From an uncultured Rothia sp. (GTDB lineage Bacteria > Actinomycetota > Actinomycetes > Actinomycetales > Micrococcaceae), in the NCBI GenBank assembly GCA_946221065.1, contig CAMIIO010000003.1:196025-260024 (forward strand): DNA of 64,000 nt, read 5' to 3'. Positions within the stretch are counted from its first letter, which is position 1. Each line of letters opens with the position of its first letter. The notes below the pieces were generated by a model that was not told the origin of the DNA, did no database searches, and saw only the letters and a program-made list of their open reading frames with translations. Shown one piece after another: positions 43,713-50,928 of this stretch. Made by a program: the position numbers and the translations under genes.

Positions 43713-44106
43713 TGATGTCTCATTCGCTTGGGTTGCCTAGCTTGGTGGGCTGGCAAGGGGATGGATATTTATTTCACTTGCCAGAATAGAGCATTGCCGC
43801 GGTGGATAAAACCTTGGAGGTCTTTGGTGACGGTGTGCTGACATGTTGCGTCTTTTAGCTTCGTGGAGCGTAAAAGAGGTTAATATGTGCGTTGATGTGG
43901 GTTTACAAGTGTGCAGAGTGCAGTACATGAGATGCAGATAACATAATGAGAGCCTTCTTCGCGTTAGAATAGGTTTTATATGTGGTGACGTGATGGAAAT
44001 AATGTGAACATGTGGGAAATGCCGTGTTAACAAACATATCTATCTCAGGACGCACAATCGTCAGCACACCGCTACAAAAGCTCACTTCTTACTAAGGTTT
44101 ATATCC
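43713..44106. other. 394-nt gap between the flavodoxin gene and pyk
   Basis: Divergent upstream region. I see no convincing gene: the short minus-strand frames are rich in His, Ser and Thr and look like noise. A TAGAAT at 43965-43970 could be a -10 for pyk, but no good -35 is at 17 nt. AAGGTT is the Shine-Dalgarno of pyk. Confidence 0.5.
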
Positions 44107-45591
44107 ATGAGACGCGCAAAGATCGTATGTACTATTGGTCCAGCTATTTCAACACCAGAGAAACTAGCTGCTGCTATTGAGGCGGGCATGAACGTTGCCC
44201 GACTCAACATGAGCCACGGAACCCATGAGGTTCACATCGAGTCTTTCAACAACCTGCGTGAACAGAGCGAAAAACTGGGTAAGAATGTTGCGATTCTTGC
44301 CGACTTACAGGGACCCAAAATTCGCCTGGAAACCTTTAAGAATGGTTCCGAGGTTCTTGAAGCCGGAGACACCTTCAAAATCACCGTAGACGACGTCGAA
44401 GGAACCAAGGAAATCTGCGGCACGACTTTTAAGGGACTACCCGGCGACGTTAAACCCGGGGACACCCTGCTGGTAGATGACGGAAAGATTCGCCTACAAG
44501 CAATAGAGGTTGACGAACGCACCGTGACCACGCGCGTTATTGTGGGCGGACCCATCTCTAACAACAAGGGTATTAACCTTCCCGGCGTCGCCGTCTCCAT
44601 TCCCGCACTCACCGAAAAAGACGAGCGTGACCTCCGCTTTGCACTGAAGCTCGGCGTCGATATTATTGCCCTCTCCTTCGTGCGTTTTGGCGATGACATC
44701 AACCGGGTTCACGAAATCATGGAAGAAGAAGGCATTAAGCTTCCCGTGATCGCCAAGATTGAGAAACCGCAAGCTGTGGAGAACCTGCAGGACATCGTAG
44801 ATCGTTTTGACGGCATTATGGTTGCCCGCGGCGATCTTGGCGTGGAGTTCCCGCTGGAAGAAGTACCCCTGGTTCAGAAGCGTGCAATTGAGCTGGCACG
44901 CCGCTGGGCTAAGCCGGTCATCGTGGCAACTCAGGTGCTAGAAACCATGATTAACAACCCCACCCCAACCCGCGCGGAAGCCTCCGACTGCGCTAACGCT
45001 ATTCTTGACGGCGCCGACGCGGTGATGCTCTCGGGCGAAACTTCGGTGGGTAAGTACCCGATTATTACTATTCAGACGATGGCACGCATCGTGAAGTCCA
45101 CCGAGGAGCGCGGCCTGTACCGTGTACCGCAGCTGGGTACCTCTCCTAAAACCCGTGGCGGTGCGATTACTCGCGCGGCAGCAAATGTGGCAAATCAGCT
45201 GGGCGTTGAATACATCTGTGCCTTCACCCAGTCCGGTGACACCGCTCGCCGTTTGGCTCGCTTGCGCCCCGAACAGCCGGTGCTTGCCTTCACCTCTGAT
45301 CCCAAGGTTCGCGCCTTCTTATCCCTGCTATGGGGTGTGCATACCGTGCAAGCTCCGGTAGCGCAGGACACCGACGAGATGACCGCCCTAGTTGACCGTT
45401 ACCTCCTGGCCCACGGCTTGGCTGAACCGGGCAAACTGATTGTGATGGCAGCCGGCTCACCTCCCGGCGTCGCCGGCTCCACCAACCTGTTAAAGGTTCA
45501 CCGTATTGGCGATCTCGACGACGCCGGCGCGGTACTGCCCGAAGAACGCGAGAAGCTCTCGCCCTGGTCGGAAGATAAGTTCGTTCGCTAA
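44107..45591 (+). CDS. pyk: Pyruvate kinase
   Basis: Makes pyruvate and ATP from PEP and ADP, the last step of glycolysis. The 494 residues show KIVCTIGPAISTPEKL, NVARLNMSHG, the catalytic Lys region in PVIAKIEKPQAVEN, VARGDLGVEFPLEEVP, and ATQVLETMI. The C-terminal domain carries the allosteric site (FTQSGDTARRLARLRPEQPV). It is monocistronic and ends in a strong bidirectional terminator shared with thiC. Confidence 0.97.
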   Translation: MRRAKIVCTIGPAISTPEKLAAAIEAGMNVARLNMSHGTHEVHIESFNNLREQSEKLGKNVAILADLQGPKIRLETFKNGSEVLEAGDTFKITVDDVEGTKEICGTTFKGLPGDVKPGDTLLVDDGKIRLQAIEVDERTVTTRVIVGGPISNNKGINLPGVAVSIPALTEKDERDLRFALKLGVDIIALSFVRFGDDINRVHEIMEEEGIKLPVIAKIEKPQAVENLQDIVDRFDGIMVARGDLGVEFPLEEVPLVQKRAIELARRWAKPVIVATQVLETMINNPTPTRAEASDCANAILDGADAVMLSGETSVGKYPIITIQTMARIVKSTEERGLYRVPQLGTSPKTRGGAITRAAANVANQLGVEYICAFTQSGDTARRLARLRPEQPVLAFTSDPKVRAFLSLLWGVHTVQAPVAQDTDEMTALVDRYLLAHGLAEPGKLIVMAAGSPPGVAGSTNLLKVHRIGDLDDAGAVLPEEREKLSPWSEDKFVR

Positions 45592-45653
45592 ACCGTTGAT
45601 CTTTTACGTGTAACTAGCTTACGAGTTAATACATGTAGGAAAAACAACAGCAG

Positions 45654-45691
45654 AAGGGGCGTGAGAGATTCCAGAATCTCTCACGCCCCTT
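45654..45691. terminator. Bidirectional terminator between pyk and thiC
   Basis: A perfect 17-bp stem with 4-nt CCAG loop; arms begin AAGGGGCGTGAGAG and end in CCCCTT. It lies between the convergent stops. U-rich tails are poor, but the stem is very strong. Confidence 0.8.
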
Positions 45692-45721
45692 CCCGCGCCT
45701 ACGAGCGTTTAACCTCTGTGG

Positions 45722-47461
45722 CTATTGCTGCGAGGAGCTAGGCTGACCAACCTTAGGCTCTTCCAAGTACACTTTGGCACCCTGTTGCAAAAATTCCTCG
45801 GACTTCTGCGCCATACCCACAATTGCTTCCTGCGACTCCGCTCCACCAAACTGGTCACGGATATCCTGCGAGATACGCATGGAACAGAACTTCGGCCCAC
45901 ACATCGAACAGAAGTGCGCGGTCTTTGCCGGTTCCGCCGGTAGCGTCTCGTCGTGGTATTCCACCGCGGTATCGGGATCTAGGGAGAGATTGAACTGGTC
46001 GTGCCAGCGGAACTCAAAGCGGGCCTTCGAAAGAGCATCATCACGCTCGGAAGCACCGGGGTGCCCCTTGGCAAGATCTGCGGCGTGCGCGGCAATCTTA
46101 TAGGTGATAACACCGGTCTTAACATCGTCCTTATTAGGCAAACCCAGGTGCTCCTTAGGCGTCACATAACAGAGCATAGCGGTACCGTAGCGTGCAATCT
46201 CGGTGGCACCGATAGCGGAGGTAATGTGGTCGTACCCCGGGGCAATATCGGTAACCAGCGGGCCTAGCGTATAGAAAGGAGCACCCTTGCACAGCTCCTG
46301 CTGACGTTCAATATTCTCTCGAACCATGTGGAAAGGCACGTGACCGGGACCTTCTACCATCACCTGAACATCGTATTCCCAGGCACGCTGAGTAAGTTCT
46401 GCCAGAGTATCTAGCTCCGCAAACTGGGCGGCATCGTTAGCATCGGCAATTGACCCCGGACGCAAACCATCACCCAGCGAGAAAGCAACATCATACTTAG
46501 CAAAAATTTCGCAAAGCTCATCAAAATGCGTGTACGCAAAGTTCTCCTGATGATGAGCCAGACACCAACCAGCCATAATCGAACCACCGCGAGAAACAAT
46601 ACCGGTCACGCGCTCTGCCATTAACGGCACGTAGCGCAAAAGCACACCGGCGTGAATCGTCATATAATCCACACCCTGCTCACACTGCTCAATCACGGTG
46701 TCACGGAAAATCTCCCAGGTAAGCTTATGCGCCTCACCATTGACTTTTTCTAGCGCCTGATAAATCGGCACAGTACCAATGGGCACGGGGGAGTTACGCA
46801 AAATCCACTCGCGGGTGGTATGGATGTCATCACCGGTAGAAAGATCCATCACGGTGTCGGCACCCCACTTGGTAGCCCACTTCATCTTATCCACTTCCTC
46901 CTCAATGGAAGAAGTGACCGCCGAGTTACCAATGTTGCCGTTAATCTTCACCAAGAAAGCCTTACCAATAATCATTGGCTCACTTTCGGGGTGGTTAATA
47001 TTTGCCGGAATAATCGCGCGCCCGGCGGCAAGCTCGCTACGCACCAGCTCCACATCGCAATTTTCGCGCAGCGCTACATATCGCATCTCGGGAGTGATGA
47101 TTCCCTGGCGGGCGTAGTGCATCTGGGTAACGGTCTTACCCTCCTTGGCACGCAGGGGAGTATGCTCGCGCCCCTTCCACTCTAGCGACGCCGCACCACG
47201 ACGAACTGCCGAGCGTCCGTCGTCGTGTAGGTTGCGCTCGCGCCCCCGGTACTCTTCGACGTCGTCCCGGTCCAGGATCCATTGTTGGCGGTATGGTTCT
47301 AGCCCCTTGAGCGAGTCGCTTCCGGGGCCTTCTGTTCGGTAGGTAACCAGTGGTTCATTTTTTTCTCCGTTGGGGCTGTCACTGAGGTGGATCTCGGTAA
47401 CGGGCACACGGATGCCATGTTCTGAATCGGTTACATACGCAAGTTTGTGTGAAGAATTCAC
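45722..47461 (-). CDS. thiC: Phosphomethylpyrimidine synthase ThiC
   Basis: A radical-SAM enzyme that rearranges AIR to HMP phosphate for thiamine. The 579 residues show MHYARQGIITPEMRYVALRE, GADTVMDLSTGDDIH, YMTIHAGVLLRYVPL, and the C-terminal cluster motif CSMCGPKFCSM (CxxCxxxxC) for the 4Fe-4S cluster. The start is GTG 47461, with AGGAG 7 nt upstream. A TPP riboswitch directly precedes it, so thiamine pyrophosphate should repress translation. Confidence 0.97.
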   Translation of the reverse strand: MNSSHKLAYVTDSEHGIRVPVTEIHLSDSPNGEKNEPLVTYRTEGPGSDSLKGLEPYRQQWILDRDDVEEYRGRERNLHDDGRSAVRRGAASLEWKGREHTPLRAKEGKTVTQMHYARQGIITPEMRYVALRENCDVELVRSELAAGRAIIPANINHPESEPMIIGKAFLVKINGNIGNSAVTSSIEEEVDKMKWATKWGADTVMDLSTGDDIHTTREWILRNSPVPIGTVPIYQALEKVNGEAHKLTWEIFRDTVIEQCEQGVDYMTIHAGVLLRYVPLMAERVTGIVSRGGSIMAGWCLAHHQENFAYTHFDELCEIFAKYDVAFSLGDGLRPGSIADANDAAQFAELDTLAELTQRAWEYDVQVMVEGPGHVPFHMVRENIERQQELCKGAPFYTLGPLVTDIAPGYDHITSAIGATEIARYGTAMLCYVTPKEHLGLPNKDDVKTGVITYKIAAHAADLAKGHPGASERDDALSKARFEFRWHDQFNLSLDPDTAVEYHDETLPAEPAKTAHFCSMCGPKFCSMRISQDIRDQFGGAESQEAIVGMAQKSEEFLQQGAKVYLEEPKVGQPSSSQQ

Positions 47462-47473
47462 AGAATAACTCCT

Positions 47474-47566
47474 ACTTCCTTCGCCGGTGCTAGCCGGGCA
47501 GGTTCAACGGTGGTGAAGTAGCGATAACTCCATCTCAGCTCCCTGCTGGGAGCCCCCGTGTGGACT
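47474..47566 (-). ncRNA. TPP riboswitch (THI element) of thiC
   Basis: On the minus strand the sequence holds the conserved THI blocks: ACGGGGGCTCCC, GGGAGCTGAGATGG, GAACCTGCCCGGCTAGCACC, and GGCGAAGGAAGTAG. Its 3' edge runs into the AGGAG Shine-Dalgarno of thiC, which suggests control of translation start. Confidence 0.93.
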
Positions 47567-47834
47567 CTTTTAGCCTAACGAGTATGCGCAGGTGGTGGCG
47601 AATCTTGCCGGCAACATGTCAGCATATTACGGGCAACCTTTCGGGGAGTAAGAAGAGTGTGCAAACTATCAAAGAGCGCCCTTAAGGGATGGTAGCTCTC
47701 CAAAGTTTACGATGTTGAAATGCAGGTTGGGGGCACGTTGATTTGGGTGTGCCGCGTTCCGATTTCACTTTTGGCCTCTGGCGTTGTACAGTAGTAGAGC
47801 AGTCAACGCCGTGATGGTGTTGATAACGCACTTG

Positions 47835-47916
47835 CCCAAGTGGCGGAATTGGCAGACGCGCCGCACTCAAAATGCGGTTCTTAGGAGTGTGGGTTCGAGT
47901 CCCACCTTGGGCACCA
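47835..47916 (+). tRNA. tRNA-Leu (CAA)
   Basis: Acceptor GCCCAAG/CTTGGGC, discriminator A, and an encoded CCA. The anticodon stem CCGCA/TGCGG holds loop CTCAAAA with anticodon CAA, and a long variable arm typical of tRNA-Leu follows. It is the only tRNA in the window with CCA encoded. The 266 nt before it, back to the riboswitch, hold no gene that I can support. Confidence 0.97.
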
Positions 47917-47920
47917 TGAT

Positions 47921-47954
47921 AACCCTCTCACAGAAATGTGAGAGGGTTTTTTGT
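47921..47954 (+). terminator. Intrinsic terminator after tRNA-Leu
   Basis: A perfect 12-bp stem (AACCCTCTCACA and complement), GAAA tetraloop, and TTTTGTT tail. Confidence 0.92.
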
Positions 47955-48040
47955 TGGTGTAAGATTTTCTAGTTCTGTGCAAAGTCTGCCTATACATGGG
48001 AAGATGAAGAAGCAGAGAGAATAATCTGAAGGAGCGTGGC

Positions 48041-48655
48041 ATGTCAACGGAGACAGCAACAGATTCAGCAAGCGAAGAACCTCAACCCGAGCGAACGGTA
48101 GTCGTTGCTGAAGACGAGGCACTGATCAGAATGGATATCGTTGAAATCCTCCAAGATCAAGGATTCACAGTAGTTGCTGAGGCGGACAACGGGCAGCGAG
48201 CACTAGAACTCGCGGAAGAACATCAGCCAGACCTGGTACTTATGGACGTCAAAATGCCCATCATGGATGGCATTACCGCAGCCGAGGAAATCAACAAAAA
48301 ACAGCTGGCACCGGTTGTTCTTTTAACCGCCTTCAGCCAAAAAGAGCTGGTGGATCGAGCCGCCGAAGCGGGTGCTATGGCATATGTAGTCAAGCCCTTT
48401 AGCCCGCAAGACCTCATCCCCGCCATCGAAGTCGCCATGAGCCGATACGATCAGATTAAAGCGCTCCAAAACGAAGTCTCATCGGTCAAAGAACAATTTG
48501 AGACGCGCAAACAAGTAGAACGCGCAAAGTCCCTACTGGTCAACAAGATGGGCCTCACCGAGCCCGAAGCCTTCCGATGGATACAAAAAACTTCCATGGA
48601 CCGCAGGCTCTCCATGCGAGAAGTCGCGGAAACTATCATCAACCAGGTTTCCTAG
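48041..48655 (+). CDS. pdtaR: ANTAR-domain response regulator (PdtaR type)
   Basis: A 204-residue two-component regulator that acts on RNA. The receiver domain shows VVVAEDEALIRMD, phosphorylated Asp in LVLMDVKMPIMDG, Thr in LLTAFS, and Lys in YVVKPFSP. A short coiled coil leads to the C-terminal ANTAR domain (about 145-200) with RKQVERAKSLLVNKMGLTE and MREVAETI. ANTAR proteins bind hairpin pairs in leader RNAs and stop termination. The sensor kinase PdtaS is not in this window. AAGGAG precedes the ATG. Confidence 0.93.
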   Translation: MSTETATDSASEEPQPERTVVVAEDEALIRMDIVEILQDQGFTVVAEADNGQRALELAEEHQPDLVLMDVKMPIMDGITAAEEINKKQLAPVVLLTAFSQKELVDRAAEAGAMAYVVKPFSPQDLIPAIEVAMSRYDQIKALQNEVSSVKEQFETRKQVERAKSLLVNKMGLTEPEAFRWIQKTSMDRRLSMREVAETIINQVS

Positions 48656-48671
48656 ACACTACACAAGATAT

Positions 48672-48720
48672 AAAAATGGTGGGGCATCCTTGAGAGGATG
48701 CCCCACCATTTTTTATTTTT
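48672..48720. terminator. Terminator after pdtaR, shared with the minus strand
   Basis: A near-perfect 18-19-bp stem (AAAATGGTGGGGCATCCT and complement), TGAG loop, and a T-rich tail on the plus strand. The tail overlaps the stop of the small minus-strand gene. Confidence 0.93.
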
Positions 48721-48874
48721 TCTTCGAACCGGACTCTGAGGTAAAACCAATACCCCAGAGCGTTACCGCACAGCTGAGACTCACGCCTAGCCACCACCAA
48801 CCGCCGTTTTGCATGGCGGTGACTAGCAGAAGCAGAGTAAGAATAAGAAAGCCTATGCCTATTTTTTGACGCAT
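48713..48874 (-). CDS. Small 53-residue membrane protein
   Basis: A short frame of 54 codons: MRQKIGIGFLILTLLLLVTA, then a tryptophan-rich turn (NGGWWWLG), a second hydrophobic segment (VSLSCAVTLWGIGF), and a hydrophilic SESGSKKK end. This gives two transmembrane helices. AGGTAAGG lies 6-13 nt before the ATG, and the gene fits neatly between the pdtaR terminator and the symporter, which is on the same strand 34 nt upstream. No family recognised. It is likely real on start, Shine-Dalgarno and hydropathy, though the evidence is modest. Confidence 0.6.
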   Translation of the reverse strand: MRQKIGIGFLILTLLLLVTAMQNGGWWWLGVSLSCAVTLWGIGFTSESGSKKK

Positions 48875-48907
48875 AGTTCTACCTTACCTTTGCTGTACCG
48901 CTGAGCC

Positions 48908-50185
48908 TTAAGCGTGGCTAGTTTCGGTTACTTTCTCAAACTCCGCTGCGGAAGTACTGGATGCCGCGACGTCGTCGTCAGAGAAACGCTTACCAACCTT
49001 GTCGATGATGGCGGCAATGGTGGCATCCCCGGTTACATTGGTGGCGGTGCCAAAGGAATCTTGTGCCATGTAGAGCGCAATCATGAGGGCAATCATGGCA
49101 TCGTCAAAGCCGAGCATGGACTGTAGCAGACCAATAGCTGCCATCACGCCACCGCCGGGCACGCCGGGTGCTGCCACCATAACCACACCGAGCATGAAGA
49201 TTAGCGGGATGAGCGCGGTAAAGCTCAGGGATCCGGTGGTCATAAAGACGACGGCGACGGCGCAAGAGGTAATAGTAATCATCGAGCCGGAGAGGTGAAT
49301 GGTGGCGCACAATGGAATAACGAATCCTGCAATACGATCCGAGACTCCCAGGGTCTTCGTAGAACGTAAGGTAACCGGAATGGTTGCTGCTGAAGATTGA
49401 GTGCCGAGGGCGGTGAAGTACGCGGGAAGCATCTTACGAATCATTGCAAAAGGGTTACGTTGCGTGATGGCGCCGGATGCGGTGTATTGGATGAGCAGCA
49501 TGGTCCAGTGCAACAGAATAACCATCACAAACACCTTGCCGAAGACAGCGATGATGGTTGCTACCTCACCGGCAAGTGTCATGTTAGCGAAGATACCCAC
49601 AATGTGCAGGGGGAGTAGGGGGATGATGACGACGCTGAGTAGTTTCTCGATGATGGTTTGGAAATCCACAAAGACGTTGAGAAGGTTTTTGGTTTTCAAC
49701 GCGGTCAAACCCAGTCCAAGGATAAAGGAGAGTACTAGCGCGGTGGTGACGTCAAAGAGCGGGGTGAGCTCAAAAGAAATATAACCGGTGGAGAGTGCTT
49801 CTTCAGGGTTGTCAAAGGAGGTGAGCTGTTGACCTTTAAGCAGTACCGGGTAGAGGAAGTAGGCGCAGGTTAGCGCGAGGAATCCTGCGCAGAGGCTGGA
49901 AAAGTATGAGAGCCCAACGGTGGTGCCGAGGAGTTTTCCTGCTCCGGAAGCTAGGGATCCGATACCGGGCACAATAAAGCCGATAATAATGAGCGGAATG
50001 GCGAAGCTAAGGAAGGCACTAAAGATCGTGGAGAAGGATACAAAGATCTGCACGATGGCATCGGAAGGTAGCGCCGTACCCAGGGCGTTGTTGACGCCGT
50101 CGATGAGCCCTGGGGTGAATGAGCCAAGCAAGATTCCGGTGAGGATAGCAATAACGATCCAGCCGAGCAGGGGGACCTTCTTCAT
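48908..50185 (-). CDS. Dicarboxylate/amino-acid:cation symporter (DAACS)
   Basis: A 425-residue sodium- or proton-coupled carrier of the glutamate/aspartate/dicarboxylate family. It has the serine-rich hairpin GTQSSAATIPVTL, eight helices, and the second hairpin region GVPGGGVMAAIGLLQ with AQDSFGTATNVTGDA. Thus uptake of glutamate, aspartate, C4-dicarboxylate or serine is expected; the exact substrate cannot be read. AT-rich near-palindromic segments around 50230-50285 (GTACATGC, ATGTACG) upstream could be an operator. Confidence 0.87.
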   Translation of the reverse strand: MKKVPLLGWIVIAILTGILLGSFTPGLIDGVNNALGTALPSDAIVQIFVSFSTIFSAFLSFAIPLIIIGFIVPGIGSLASGAGKLLGTTVGLSYFSSLCAGFLALTCAYFLYPVLLKGQQLTSFDNPEEALSTGYISFELTPLFDVTTALVLSFILGLGLTALKTKNLLNVFVDFQTIIEKLLSVVIIPLLPLHIVGIFANMTLAGEVATIIAVFGKVFVMVILLHWTMLLIQYTASGAITQRNPFAMIRKMLPAYFTALGTQSSAATIPVTLRSTKTLGVSDRIAGFVIPLCATIHLSGSMITITSCAVAVVFMTTGSLSFTALIPLIFMLGVVMVAAPGVPGGGVMAAIGLLQSMLGFDDAMIALMIALYMAQDSFGTATNVTGDATIAAIIDKVGKRFSDDDVAASSTSAAEFEKVTETSHA

Positions 50186-50361
50186 GGGGTCTCCTTTGGA
50201 GGGGTGTGAGGGGTATGAAACCGCCGATTTTGTAATATATATTCGTACATGCTACTAAAAATGCATTATAGATGAATATATGTACGCGACATTTGGGCAC
50301 AACATGAATAAGAACACATTGGCCCTGGCAGATTTCCCACCCCTGCTACCCGGCTCGTATT

Positions 50362-50820
50362 CTATGACTGCGGGCGGGAAATGAAGCTGTTAGTCATGCG
50401 CCCCACGCTAATCAGCCGATCTTGTTCATCACGCACTTCAATGTGATGAACGCATTGAGTACGCCCAATTTTATAGGCGGTGCAGACTGCTCGAACCCTA
50501 CCTTGTAGCCCGGGGCGAAGGTGGCTCACACTGATTTCAGAGCCGACGGCAACTCGCTGGGAGCCTGCCGCCACATTGGCAGCAAAAGATCCAAGGGTCT
50601 CTATGAGCGCGGCAGTGGCGCCACCGTGTAAAAATCCTACAGCCTGCGTATTTCCTGCAACGGGCATAGTAGCCACGGCACGTTCGGCGGTGAGCTCTTC
50701 AAAAATAATGTTGAGTTTAGGAATGAGAGTACCTAGACCCATTGCTCTGAATTCATCGTGAAATTCTTGAGGTACTCCGCACCGGATGAGTTCTTCGGTG
50801 AAGTCTACTGTTTCCGTCAT
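50362..50820 (-). CDS. PaaI-type hotdog-fold thioesterase
   Basis: A 152-residue single hotdog domain. The signature AVGFLHGGATAALIETLGSFAA (Gly-Gly-Ala and Glu, acyl-CoA site), and AVGSEISVSHLRPGLQGRVRA, are typical of the PaaI/YdiI/4HBT group that hydrolyses acyl- or aroyl-CoA. Two ATGs adjoin (50823 and 50820); the second has better spacing to AAGGA. The substrate is unknown; YdiI relatives act on DHNA-CoA in menaquinone synthesis. Confidence 0.87.
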   Translation of the reverse strand: MTETVDFTEELIRCGVPQEFHDEFRAMGLGTLIPKLNIIFEELTAERAVATMPVAGNTQAVGFLHGGATAALIETLGSFAANVAAGSQRVAVGSEISVSHLRPGLQGRVRAVCTAYKIGRTQCVHHIEVRDEQDRLISVGRMTNSFISRPQS

Positions 50821-50928
50821 CATCTTCCTTGGATAGCGTGTAGTGGTGAATGCCTTTTGCATTATGCGCTATGGGTAAAGGCTCAAGCAACATGGTGAGG
50901 TGCCGCCGAACCGTTTAGGATAGTAAGC

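Noticed and set aside
43737..44085. Minus-strand short frames between the flavodoxin gene and pyk
   Set aside because: His/Ser/Thr-rich, no Shine-Dalgarno, no recognisable motif.
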